DNA of 64,000 nucleotides from NCBI GenBank assembly GCA_021151665.1, contig JAGKWW010000009.1, forward strand, positions 1 through 64,000, given 5' to 3'. Below the pieces are notes generated by a model. It was not told the DNA's origin, searched no databases, and saw only the letters and a program-made list of their open reading frames with translations. Positions 34,946 through 43,728 of the stretch are shown here, piece after piece. A program made the position numbers and the translations under genes. Source of the DNA: Flavobacteriaceae bacterium. GTDB taxonomy: Bacteria > Bacteroidota > Bacteroidia > Flavobacteriales > Flavobacteriaceae. Every line of letters starts with the position of its first letter. The stretch's first letter is position 1.

Positions 34946-36751
34946 TTATAAGATAACTTTCTGGCTAATATTGCTACCGCCTTTGCAGATGGCCTGCACA
35001 ATTACGATCTGTCCTGAAAATTGCGACACGGGAAGGCTGTAGGTTTCTGTGGCGGCCCGACAGGTCAGTAACAAGCGGCCCGACAGGTCAAAAATCATTA
35101 TTTGCTCAAGGGATTTACCCGGCGCCAGGATGTGTAGTTCGCCGTTAGTAGAATACAATTTTGGTGTCTTGTCAAGAGAAAGGTCGTCTACACCAAGCGC
35201 GGATGTGACCGTTGCCGCAACATTTACAAAAACCGCCCCGCTAAAAGGATTGCAAAGCGAAAAATTTGCCAGCCGCACCCAATAGGTGGTTGTTGATGTA
35301 GGGCTTACTAAAATTGAGGCAGTAGTTGCCCCGGCAATAACATTTTCTCCAGGCACATTGCCTGTACCCCACTGATAAACCAGGTTATTTCCTAAGGCAC
35401 CACCAGCTGTGAGCGCAGCGCTCCCTGACGAATAAACCACCCCAATATAGGTCGGCGCAGTAGCGGCCGGCGCGAGTGCCAATATAGCATTTGCGTTGCC
35501 CGTTCCTTCGCGAAGGCGAACCTCTACGGTTGAAGATGCGTCAAGATCGAACGTGCCTATAAGATTATTCACGATGCCAACGCTTGCAGCCGACTTGTAC
35601 CATACCTGTACACCATTAATGTATACTATTATTTCCTCATCCCACCTTTTCATCGTAAGCGCATATTTGCCACAAGGGAATCCCCTGCGCTTGTAAACGA
35701 GCGTAAAATTGTCTGAAGGCATAGCGCATCCCTGCCACGTTGCAGATGATGAAGGAGACCCGGCAGAATCCCAGCTTCCTGAGCCGGTTACGGTATCAAA
35801 GCCCAGGCTGGACTGAGTATAATATCCTGTGTAGGTAGTGCCTGTAAGCGAGAGGCTGCCCCCAGCATACCCGTAGGCCGTCCAGGCGTTATCACCAAAC
35901 TGAGACGGATCGCCGGGTTTGGCCGCAACAGTAACTGTAGTACTCACAGCTCCTGAATAACCGCCACACACCGCAGCGTTTACACGCCTTACCCAGTAGG
36001 TTGTTGTTGCTGTCGGCGATACTGTCAGCGATGAAGATATGGCACCGGAAATTATATTTTGCCCCTCAATGCTGCCTGTGCCCCATTGGTACGTGCTGCC
36101 CGGAGCTTCTGAGCCTCCGGCCGCCGTAAGCACTGTCGAGGGTACAGAGCAGCTGAGTGCTGTGTTTCCGGTAATTGCCGTTGGTGCAGTGCTTTGGCAT
36201 GAAACTGCACTAAAAGCAAAGCTTACCCTTGCTGCAGCATCTTTTTCAAAATAGTCAAACACCATATTAACGGTTCCGCTCAGTAATACTGTAACCGTTT
36301 TGGTGCTATAGGTATGAAGTGTCCAATCGCTTGCACCTGTTATAAAAGTTGCGCCGCCATCAAGGCTCAGGCGGTAGCTGTCATCGGCCCCTACAGTAAT
36401 ATTGTAATAGCCCGCAGTAAACGTTCGTTGCATTTTAAAGCGGATTGCATAATTATCAGCATAGCTGCCGCAGATGTTGGTCCCCGAAAGCGCGCCGGTT
36501 GAAAAGTCGAGGTCAAAACAGGCAGACTGCGACAGGTAGCCACGGTAGGTTGCCGTTGCCGGATTAGCGGGAGGGGTATTCAATAGGGCTGTGTCTGCAT
36601 AAATATACCCCAGCCATTTGTTTTGGCCGTACGCTGCGGGGTCTCCGTCAGGAGTACATTGCGCTAATGCTGTACCACTCAACGAAAAAAGTAGAAGCAT
36701 AGCCAATTGCAGGAATGCTTTTTGACGAAACGATGAAATAACAGTTTTCAC
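34946..36751 (-). CDS. Type IX-secreted protein with tandem Ig-like repeats
   Basis: About 601 residues if started at GTG 36751 (VKTVISSFRQKAFLQLAMLL, a signal peptide ending TALAQ); a TTG at 36784 is the longer alternative. Two PA14- or lectin-like regions each precede an Ig-like repeat of the form YQWGTGS.EGQN.ISGA..SS...SPT.TTTYWVR, near residues 220-270 and 460-510. The tail LYSTNGELHILAPGKSLEQI..FDLSGRLL..C.. is a type A sorting domain for type IX secretion. It is a large surface or secreted protein, probably for adhesion or glycan binding; no enzymatic motif is visible. Confidence 0.85.
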   Translation of the reverse strand: MKTVISSFRQKAFLQLAMLLLFSLSGTALAQCTPDGDPAAYGQNKWLGYIYADTALLNTPPANPATATYRGYLSQSACFDLDFSTGALSGTNICGSYADNYAIRFKMQRTFTAGYYNITVGADDSYRLSLDGGATFITGASDWTLHTYSTKTVTVLLSGTVNMVFDYFEKDAAARVSFAFSAVSCQSTAPTAITGNTALSCSVPSTVLTAAGGSEAPGSTYQWGTGSIEGQNIISGAISSSLTVSPTATTTYWVRRVNAAVCGGYSGAVSTTVTVAAKPGDPSQFGDNAWTAYGYAGGSLSLTGTTYTGYYTQSSLGFDTVTGSGSWDSAGSPSSSATWQGCAMPSDNFTLVYKRRGFPCGKYALTMKRWDEEIIVYINGVQVWYKSAASVGIVNNLIGTFDLDASSTVEVRLREGTGNANAILALAPAATAPTYIGVVYSSGSAALTAGGALGNNLVYQWGTGNVPGENVIAGATTASILVSPTSTTTYWVRLANFSLCNPFSGAVFVNVAATVTSALGVDDLSLDKTPKLYSTNGELHILAPGKSLEQIMIFDLSGRLLLTCRAATETYSLPVSQFSGQIVIVQAICKGGSNISQKVIL

Positions 36752-37295
36752 GTAATTGATCAGTTTTTTTGGATTGCGGTACAAAATTCCTTAAAACCGA
36801 ATACTTAATAGGGGAATTTTCGTTAAATGGACAATATAATGTCGACGAACTGCAAAAAAAATCCGTTAAAAACAATTTATTAAGAATTACCTGGCAGTTA
36901 TTCAGAGTAAAAAAAAGATGCTAAAGCTTGCTATATGTTTTGGGAGCATAAATAGCTGCAAGCTTTAGCACCGAATTAGTATACTTTTGGGGGCTAAGTA
37001 TGGTGCAAAGGTATAGCAGCACCCTGCCATGCCCTAAACTTTTCGATAAGCTGTAGCGCACTCTTCGCCCGGTTGCAAAAAAGTGTAGGTAAACGGGAGC
37101 CAATGAATATTTAAGGCTAACCCGAAATTCGGAAGATCAATATTTTATAAAAAGTAGTAATTATCTAGGCCCCGCCATCCCTAAAACCGTTCGTCGATGA
37201 AATAGTACCGTCCATCTACATTCAATAATCGTTGGGCGAAATTAACACCAATTTTGGGGTGTATTCCCGTATTTTTACGTCTCAATAAAAAAATT
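36752..37295. other. 544-bp gene-poor stretch with a minus-strand terminator
   Basis: It separates the type IX cargo gene and a response regulator on opposite strands, so it holds both promoters. A perfect 12-bp inverted repeat lies at 36920-36931/36958-36969. A weak 60-codon frame on the minus strand (37103-36921) ends inside that repeat; it has no family likeness. I see no other gene. Confidence 0.5.
36909..36969 (-). terminator. Orphan hairpin with T run, minus strand
   Basis: GCTAAAGCTTGC (36920-36931) and GCAAGCTTTAGC (36958-36969) are perfect inverted repeats with a 26-nt loop. On the minus strand the stem is followed, after three bases, by eight T (complement of A 36909-36916). No minus-strand gene of normal size is present upstream of it (36970-37295), so it may end a small unannotated RNA. 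Confidence 0.45.
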
Positions 37296-37709
37296 ATGAC
37301 CAGGTTGTTAAACGTATTACTTATAGAAGACGATACCATCGAGGTAATGAAGTTTGACAGGGTCATTAAAAATCTGGGGCTGAACCATAAGGTAACCGAA
37401 GCCGCTAACGGAGAAGTTGCACTCTCGCTTTTGCAGGAAAAAAGGTTTTTGCCAGACATCATCTTTCTTGACCTCAATATGCCTAAAATTAATGGCATTG
37501 AATTTTTGAAGATACTAAAAGCGGATGATGCCCTGCGGTATATACCGGCTATTATACTTACAACTTCGGGCAATCATAAGGATATTATGGAATGCTATAA
37601 GGTGGGCATTGCCGGATACATCTTAAAACCCCTTAAGTATGAAGAATATGTTTCGCGCATATCCAAGATGCTTGATTACTGGGCTATTAACGAGCTTATT
37701 TCACAATAA
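37296..37709 (+). CDS. Single-domain response regulator, Rcp-like
   Basis: A 137-residue receiver domain with no output domain, started at the ATG at 37296 (MTRLLNVLLIEDD). Acidic pocket Glu-Asp-Asp at residues 10-12, phosphoacceptor Asp59 (IIFLDLNMP), Thr in ILTTSGN and Lys in ILKPLKYEEY are all present. It fits the Rcp type, which passes phosphate on or regulates a partner protein rather than binding DNA. It is 94 bp upstream of the HNOBA kinase and on the same strand, so it is likely that kinase's substrate. Confidence 0.9.
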   Translation: MTRLLNVLLIEDDTIEVMKFDRVIKNLGLNHKVTEAANGEVALSLLQEKRFLPDIIFLDLNMPKINGIEFLKILKADDALRYIPAIILTTSGNHKDIMECYKVGIAGYILKPLKYEEYVSRISKMLDYWAINELISQ

Positions 37710-37803
37710 CCTATTCATCGATAATATTTGCGTTTTAACGGTTAATTAACATTATTTTAAGAGGGTTTTATAATTTAGCCGAGATGGTTTGAATTGTACC
37801 TGA

Positions 37804-39759
37804 ATGAATGATATGATAGTTACACCGGAAATGTACAGTTTGCAATTTCAATTTGACGGAGAAAGCTTTAACAGGTTATTTCCGTTTTATATTTTAGTAG
37901 ACGAAAAGCTGCTAATAACTTCGCTTGGTACCAGCATCCGTAAGTACTTTCCTTCCCTACACCCCGGTTTACCCTTTTATGACATGTTTTCTGTAGGCAA
38001 TACAGAAAATGAATATTTTACAGGTATTTCCCTGTCCTCGCTTAAAAATCAGTTAGTACTTATTAAGTGTAATGTAAATTCTGATCTTGTATTACGCGGG
38101 CAGCTTGAACCTCTCGGTGAAAAAACCCTGTTTGTAGGCTCCCCCTGGCTGGTAAGCCTGGATGACATCACTAAAAGAAACCTTTCGCTTTTTGACTTTG
38201 CCCATCACGACCCTCAGCTCGACCTTCTTCAGCTGATGCATACCTATGAGCATACATCCAATGAGCTACAAGATCAGCTTCGTATTAATACCAGGCAAAA
38301 AGAACTGCTCCACGAACAGAACGAGGAGCTTAATAAGCTGTCTGTAGTAGCGAGTGCCAACGAAAACGCGATCGTATTTACACATCCCGATGCGCGGATA
38401 TTCTGGTGCAACGATGCTTATATTAAGCTCACCGGCTATACGCGGGACGAAGTGTACGGAAAAACACCGGTAGAGATTGGGCGCATTACCGAAACAGAGG
38501 CCGATGCTGTTAAACTCATGCTGGAAAAGTTTTATAATAGAGAGTCTTTTGACGTAGAGATTACGCATGGCCGAAAAGATGGCAGCTACTTTTGGTCGCG
38601 CACCAAAGGCCAGCCGATTTACGACGCTGAAGGGCGCCTTACGCAGTACTTCGCTATAATAGAGGACAAAACGTTCCAGAAAGAACAGGAAGAGCAACTC
38701 GTTTTATTGTCGCTTATTGCTCGGAATAATATGAATGGTGTAGTAATATGCGATAAAAACGGTGCGATAGAATGGGTAAACCCCAGCTTCTGTAACATGA
38801 CCGGATATGAATATCTGGAGCTTATCGGAAAAAAACCCGGGCCGTTACTACAGGGGCCGGAGAGTGATGACGCTACCGTGAAATATATAGCTGAGCAGCT
38901 TAAAAAAGGAGCCCCATTTGAATGCGAAATTATAAACTATCATAAAAACGGAACCCGGTATTGGGTAAAGATTCAAGGGCGGGCGCTGTACAACAAATGG
39001 GGAGAGGTAAGCCGGTATTTTGCACTTGAGGAAGACATTACCCAAAAAAAGGAATTGGAAGCACAGCGGGAAGAGCTGCTTGCAAGCCTTGCAAAAAGCA
39101 ACAGGGAACTGGAGGATTATGCCCAGGTAGTTTCTCATGACCTGAAATCGCCATTGCGAAGCATCAATTCGCTTATGGCATGGATCAAGGAAGACAACGT
39201 GGGCAACCTGGGAAATGACACGCTGAATTATTTCAACCTGATTGACGATAAGCTGGAAAAGATGGACCATCTTATAGACGGGATACTTACCTACTCGCGT
39301 ATAGACAAAGGTGACGTTGCAACCGAAAACGTAGATATTGCGGCTATTATAGACGGTATTGCCTCTATGATCCACAATCCTTCCAACATAGCAATTACGG
39401 CTGAGCCCGGGCTTCCGGTAATCCGTGCTGACAGGTTCAGGATGCAGCAGCTCTTTCAGAACCTAATCGGCAATGCCGTTAATTATAATGATAAGCCGTA
39501 CGGGACTGTGAAAATAGGCTACGAGGATGGAGGAGATTACCACGTATTCAGCATTGCAGACAACGGGCCCGGCATAGCCCGCGAAAATCACGAAAAGATA
39601 TTTAAGATGTTCCAGTCGCTTACCAGTTATGAGCGCTCTACGGGTATAGGCCTTTCTATAGTAAAGAAAGTTGTGGAAACTTATAAAGGCGTTATTACAA
39701 TTGATAGCGAAGTTGGAAAAGGAACGACTTTTTTTGTTAAATTTCGGAAAACTATTTAA
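37804..39759 (+). CDS. HNOBA-PAS-PAS histidine kinase
   Basis: A 651-residue cytoplasmic sensor kinase. Residues about 15-150 are a HNOBA domain (heme-NO-binding associated): FPFYILVDEKLLITSLGTSI, LRGQLEPL, LFVGSPWLVSLDDI and LSLFDFAHHDPQLDLL. A coiled coil follows, then PAS domains at about 185-300 and 310-425. The HisKA domain has phosphoacceptor His445 (VVSHDLKSPLRS), and the HATPase domain has NLIGNAVNYND, DNGPG and STGIGLSI. HNOBA domains normally couple an H-NOX heme sensor to its effector; no H-NOX gene is in this window. The FIST gene starts two bases after this gene, making it the obvious partner. Confidence 0.88.
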   Translation: MNDMIVTPEMYSLQFQFDGESFNRLFPFYILVDEKLLITSLGTSIRKYFPSLHPGLPFYDMFSVGNTENEYFTGISLSSLKNQLVLIKCNVNSDLVLRGQLEPLGEKTLFVGSPWLVSLDDITKRNLSLFDFAHHDPQLDLLQLMHTYEHTSNELQDQLRINTRQKELLHEQNEELNKLSVVASANENAIVFTHPDARIFWCNDAYIKLTGYTRDEVYGKTPVEIGRITETEADAVKLMLEKFYNRESFDVEITHGRKDGSYFWSRTKGQPIYDAEGRLTQYFAIIEDKTFQKEQEEQLVLLSLIARNNMNGVVICDKNGAIEWVNPSFCNMTGYEYLELIGKKPGPLLQGPESDDATVKYIAEQLKKGAPFECEIINYHKNGTRYWVKIQGRALYNKWGEVSRYFALEEDITQKKELEAQREELLASLAKSNRELEDYAQVVSHDLKSPLRSINSLMAWIKEDNVGNLGNDTLNYFNLIDDKLEKMDHLIDGILTYSRIDKGDVATENVDIAAIIDGIASMIHNPSNIAITAEPGLPVIRADRFRMQQLFQNLIGNAVNYNDKPYGTVKIGYEDGGDYHVFSIADNGPGIARENHEKIFKMFQSLTSYERSTGIGLSIVKKVVETYKGVITIDSEVGKGTTFFVKFRKTI

Positions 39760-39761
39760 CA

Positions 39762-40892
39762 ATGAAAATCACGCAGGCAGCTTATCTGGATGGTTGCTGG
39801 CAGTACAAAACCGATAAAGCAGATTTAAAGAATCCGCTTGTGCTGGTATTTGCCAACCGCACCCTGTTGGAGAACAGGGATTTTACTCTCAGTATAAGAA
39901 ATGAATTTTCATCGGGCCATATTATTTACTGTTCAACGGCGGGCGAAATCGCGGGCACAAAAGCGCTCGAAGGTTCTGCCGTGGTTACAGCAGCCGAATT
40001 CGAGAAAGCCAGCTTTGTAATCCGTACAGACAATATTGCTCATTATAATAAAAATTCGACAGCCCTGGGTGAATCATTATACCGAAGCTTCCCGGCAGAA
40101 GGCCTTCGACACATCATCGTATTATCTGAAGGTAGCTTTGTGAACGGCAGCGCCCTGATACAGGGTATGGAAAATAAAAAACAGGCCGGGGTTTCTATAA
40201 GCGGCGGATTATGCGGTGACGACGGCCGTTTTCAGAAAACGCTTGTAGGTTATAACCATGAGCCCCGCCGTGGCGAGGTAGTTGCCATTGGCCTGTATGG
40301 AACCACCCTTGAGGTAACTGCTGCAAGTGCCGGCGGATGGTATGCGTTTGGGCCAATGCGCATTATTACAAAGTCTGAGGGCAATGTATTATATGAGATT
40401 GACGGAAAGCCAGCCCTGGAACTTTACAGAAATTATCTTGGCGAAAGAAGCGGCAACATAGCAGAATCGTCGTTGCTTTATCCTTTACAGGTTACCTACC
40501 CCGGGCGAGACCTTGCGGTTGTACGCACCATATTAAATATAGATGAAGAAAATAATGCAATGATACTCGCCGGAGATGTACCTGAGCAAAGCAAGGTTCA
40601 GCTGATGATGGCGTCTATAGACGATCTTGCGCAGGGCGCGCGCGAGGCTGCCCTGCAGGCGGCACAAGACAGGGAACACACAGCATCGCTGGCACTGCTT
40701 ATTAGCTGCGTAGGCAGGAGGCTGGCTATGGGGCAGCGTGTAGAAGAGGAACTTGAGCAGGTGCAAGAGGTGTTAGGCCCGCAAACGGTACTTAACGGAA
40801 TGTACTCTTACGGAGAGATAGCACCTACCAAAGGCAACGACTTTAGTGAACTCCATAACCAAACCATGACATTAACACTGATCAGCGAATGA
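39762..40892 (+). CDS. FIST-domain protein, NosP-like candidate sensor
   Basis: A 376-residue protein with FIST_N (about residues 25-190: ANRTLLENRDFTLSIRNEF, YCSTAGEI, ISGGLCGDDGRF) and FIST_C (about 215-360: ALELYRNYLG, CVGRRLAMGQRVEEEL, GMYSYGEIAP). FIST domains are predicted small-ligand sensors. NosP, a heme protein that binds nitric oxide and controls a co-encoded histidine kinase, belongs to this family. The gene sits between two histidine kinases, 2 bp after one and overlapping the next by 4 bp (ATGA). Whether it binds heme cannot be told from sequence: several His are present but I cannot assign an axial ligand. Confidence 0.88.
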   Translation: MKITQAAYLDGCWQYKTDKADLKNPLVLVFANRTLLENRDFTLSIRNEFSSGHIIYCSTAGEIAGTKALEGSAVVTAAEFEKASFVIRTDNIAHYNKNSTALGESLYRSFPAEGLRHIIVLSEGSFVNGSALIQGMENKKQAGVSISGGLCGDDGRFQKTLVGYNHEPRRGEVVAIGLYGTTLEVTAASAGGWYAFGPMRIITKSEGNVLYEIDGKPALELYRNYLGERSGNIAESSLLYPLQVTYPGRDLAVVRTILNIDEENNAMILAGDVPEQSKVQLMMASIDDLAQGAREAALQAAQDREHTASLALLISCVGRRLAMGQRVEEELEQVQEVLGPQTVLNGMYSYGEIAPTKGNDFSELHNQTMTLTLISE

Positions 40893-41926
40893 AGCAGCTA
40901 CTGCAAAGGCAGATAGAAAAGCATTTTGGGAATACAGTTCCTGATGGAATGCAGTTTTTTCTCGACGCTATAGAGGGTACTTACAACGATTATGACAACA
41001 GGATCTACCTGCTGCAGCGTGCCATGAAAATAAGCTCGGATGAGCTTTATGAGGCAAACCAAAAACTTCGTGCCGAGGCAGAAAACCTAAAAGAGATAAA
41101 CAGGAACCTGGAAACGATACTCTCCTCAATGAATACGGAAACCTCCTTGTCGGGCGGAAGGTTTGACTCTGTGGAGTACATCAGGCGGCAGTCGGCAGAA
41201 ATTATCAGGATCAACACCCAGCGCGAAGAACTGCTGCTGAACCTCGAGCGCCAAAATCGCGAGCTTAATGATTATGCACACGTAGTATCACATGACCTGA
41301 AAGCCCCCCTTCGCAGTATTGATACCCTTATCAACTGGTTTATAGAAGACAATCAGGCTACATTAAAAGAAAAAGACAGGCAAACTCTTGATACTGTGCT
41401 TTCCAGCGTAGAAAAAATGGATATGCTTATTAAGGGGATATTGGATTACTCCACCATTGACAAGCTGGAATCTGAAAGCCGTGTCGTTAATTTGCACGAG
41501 ATGGTAGCCGACTTGATACCTACACTATTGCTTCCACCGGACTTTGACATAGAAATTGAAAACAACCTTCCGTCGCTTTATGGAAATTACTACCGCTTCC
41601 GCCAACTGTTTCAAAACCTTATCGAGAACGCAGTGAAGTACAATGATAAGCAATACGGAACAGTTGTAATAGGATGTAGAAATATACCGGGGCACACGGA
41701 ATTTTTCGTCAAAGATAATGGCCGGGGGATACCGGCTGCTTATCACAGTAAAATATTTGATATATTTACAAAGCTTGATAATGAGAATCATTCTTCTGGA
41801 ATAGGCCTGTCTATCGTGCAGAAAATCCTGAATTTTTACAACGGGACCATCAGGCTCGACAGCGAGGAAGGCGTGGGAACCACATTTTATTTTACACTAC
41901 CAAACATTGGAACAGCCAAATCTTAA
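40889..41926 (+). CDS. Soluble histidine kinase coupled to the FIST gene
   Basis: A 345-residue cytoplasmic kinase with no recognised input domain. The N-terminal 90 residues (LLQRQIEKHFGN...FLDAIEGTYNDYDNRIYLLQRAMKISSDELYEANQKL) are a helical segment I associate with kinases encoded beside FIST or H-NOX sensors, followed by a coiled coil. The HisKA has His135 (VVSHDLKAPLRS), and the HATPase has NLIENAVKYND, DNGRG and SSGIGLSI. Its catalytic half closely resembles the HNOBA kinase, suggesting duplication. It overlaps FIST by 4 bp, so the two are coupled and probably interact. Confidence 0.9.
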   Translation: MKQLLQRQIEKHFGNTVPDGMQFFLDAIEGTYNDYDNRIYLLQRAMKISSDELYEANQKLRAEAENLKEINRNLETILSSMNTETSLSGGRFDSVEYIRRQSAEIIRINTQREELLLNLERQNRELNDYAHVVSHDLKAPLRSIDTLINWFIEDNQATLKEKDRQTLDTVLSSVEKMDMLIKGILDYSTIDKLESESRVVNLHEMVADLIPTLLLPPDFDIEIENNLPSLYGNYYRFRQLFQNLIENAVKYNDKQYGTVVIGCRNIPGHTEFFVKDNGRGIPAAYHSKIFDIFTKLDNENHSSGIGLSIVQKILNFYNGTIRLDSEEGVGTTFYFTLPNIGTAKS

Positions 41927-42224
41927 CTATATCGACGAACTTGCGGGAAACGATAATGTTTTTCGCGGTAAGCTCATTGAAACCATCAAAAAAGAGCTTC
42001 CGGGAGAGGTTGCTTTTTATAAAGAAAACCTTTTAAACAATCATCTTAAAACCGCGGCGGGCGGAGTACACAAGCTCAAACATAAAATCGCGGTACTGGG
42101 GCTTGAAAAAAGCTATACACAGGCTGAAAAATTTGAAGCTGAATTGCTTGAGGGAAATACGAACGCCGCGGCAGAATTTGAAAACATCCTGAACTGCATG
42201 CTCGATTTTACAGCTTCATTATAA
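41907..42224 (+). CDS. HPt phosphotransfer protein
   Basis: A 105-residue helical protein with the HPt signature around the phosphoacceptor His55 (GGVHKLKHKIAVLGL). The start is TTG at 41907, inside the 3' end of the kinase gene (20-bp overlap). The reading MEQPNLNYIDELAGND matches the N-terminus I expect for flavobacterial HPt proteins, and no downstream ATG would keep the first helix. HPt proteins shuttle phosphate between receivers. Its place between two kinases and two LytTR regulators makes it the central relay, accepting from one receiver and feeding the LytTR proteins. Confidence 0.85.
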   Translation: MEQPNLNYIDELAGNDNVFRGKLIETIKKELPGEVAFYKENLLNNHLKTAAGGVHKLKHKIAVLGLEKSYTQAEKFEAELLEGNTNAAAEFENILNCMLDFTASL

Positions 42225-42233
42225 AAAGACGGT

Positions 42234-42941
42234 ATGAATTGTATTGTAATTGATGACGAGACACTTGCCCGGGATATCATCTGCCATTTTATCGAGAATG
42301 ATGAACAGCTCAATTTGCTTGGAGAATTCGACAACCCATTGGATGCAATTCGTTTTTTAAATACACATAAAGATGTCGACCTTATATTCCTTGATGTGCA
42401 CATGCCCGCCTTTACCGGATTTGATTTTCTGCAAACCATGCCTTCTCTTCCGGCCGTCATATTGACCACATCTGACAGAAATCTCGCGATCGAAGCATTT
42501 GAATACCATTGCATTGTTGATTTTTTGGCAAAACCGGTAAAAGAAGAACGTTTTAAAAAAGCAGTGCTTGTTGCCAAATCCTGGAAAAAAGTATTGGACA
42601 ACAGTTTCGAAGAAGTTCCTGATGATTCCAGTCGCGACCTGTTCGTAAATATTGACAACAAACTTATTAAAATTGATATACCTTCAATTGAATACATTAG
42701 GGTACAGGGCCAATACCTGCAAATAAGCGCAGGAAAAAAAAGTTACACGCTGCATATAACGGCGATGGCCGACATAGAAAGTAAACTCCCCGCCGAGAAC
42801 TTCCTGAGAATTCATAAAACCGTAATAATAAACATTGGTAAAGTTCTGGACATCGAAGAGTATGCAGTCGTAATTGCAAAACAGCGGCTGCCACTAAGCA
42901 GCGACGGCAAAGAAGCGCTGCTTAAAAAACTCAAAGTATAA
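42234..42941 (+). CDS. LytTR response regulator 1
   Basis: A 235-residue response regulator: receiver with phosphoacceptor Asp54 (LIFLDVHMP), Thr in LTTSD and Lys in FLAKPVKEERF, then a LytTR DNA-binding domain from about residue 135 (FVNIDNKLIKIDIPSIEYIRVQGQY ... FLRIHKTVIINIGKVLDIE). LytTR domains bind imperfect direct repeats and often control surface, virulence or quorum genes. It begins 9 bp after the HPt gene and shares its plan with the next gene. Confidence 0.93.
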   Translation: MNCIVIDDETLARDIICHFIENDEQLNLLGEFDNPLDAIRFLNTHKDVDLIFLDVHMPAFTGFDFLQTMPSLPAVILTTSDRNLAIEAFEYHCIVDFLAKPVKEERFKKAVLVAKSWKKVLDNSFEEVPDDSSRDLFVNIDNKLIKIDIPSIEYIRVQGQYLQISAGKKSYTLHITAMADIESKLPAENFLRIHKTVIINIGKVLDIEEYAVVIAKQRLPLSSDGKEALLKKLKV

Positions 42942-42987
42942 TGTATTGGGGAGCTAATTTTAATCTGACAACTTAACGCTAAAAAAA

Positions 42988-43728
42988 ATGGATTGTATAA
43001 TAATAGATGATGAGACAATGGCGCGTACCATCATTGCGCAACTCATTTCGCAGGAACCAGCGCTAACGCTGACGCATGAGTTTGATAACGCAATGAGCGC
43101 TATCAAATACCTCAACCAGCCAAATACCACGTCACTGATATTTCTGGATATACATATGCCGGGCTTCAGCGGTATCGATTTTGTGCAGACGCTTAAAAAT
43201 CTTCCTGCTGTTATTCTTATTACCTCCGATAAAAACTATGCTATAGAGGCTTTCGAATACGACTGTATCGTAGATTATCTTGTGAAACCCTTAACCGCAG
43301 AGCGTTTTCATAAGGCGGTAACGAAAGCGTTAACAAGGCAGGAAACGGCATTGCCGAAAGCAGAGGCGACCATTACCAATTCGGGCCCGAACATGGCGGA
43401 ATTACCTGCAGACAATGCCAATGAGTTCTATGTAAACATAGACAGGAGGCTTATTAAGATTGAGATACCTACAATAAACCTGATTCAGGCAAAAGGTGAC
43501 TATATTTATATAAAAACCGATACCAAGAATTATACGGTGCATTCAACCATGAAAAAGATCGAAGAAAAACTTCCGGCAAGCCTGTTCCTTAAAGTGCACA
43601 GAACCTTTATTATCAACACGAAAAAAATTGTCGATATTGAAGATAACAGCGTATTGATAGGGAAAGACGTGGTGCCGGTTAGCAGGTCTAACCGTCCGGA
43701 ACTCATGAAACGGCTAAATAAACTTTAA
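42988..43728 (+). CDS. LytTR response regulator 2 (tandem paralogue)
   Basis: A 246-residue paralogue of the preceding gene. It has the receiver with Asp54 (LIFLDIHMPG), ITSDKNYAIEAFEYDCIVDYLVKP, and a C-terminal LytTR domain (FYVNIDRRLIKIEIPTINLIQAKGDYIYI ... FLKVHRTFIINTKKIVDIE). A linker of about 25 residues rich in Ala, Glu and Asn is unlike its twin. The spacing is 46 bp. The pair probably arose by tandem duplication and may divide outputs of the same phosphorelay. Its 3' end overlaps the convergent glycosidase gene by 4 bp. Confidence 0.93.
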   Translation: MDCIIIDDETMARTIIAQLISQEPALTLTHEFDNAMSAIKYLNQPNTTSLIFLDIHMPGFSGIDFVQTLKNLPAVILITSDKNYAIEAFEYDCIVDYLVKPLTAERFHKAVTKALTRQETALPKAEATITNSGPNMAELPADNANEFYVNIDRRLIKIEIPTINLIQAKGDYIYIKTDTKNYTVHSTMKKIEEKLPASLFLKVHRTFIINTKKIVDIEDNSVLIGKDVVPVSRSNRPELMKRLNKL

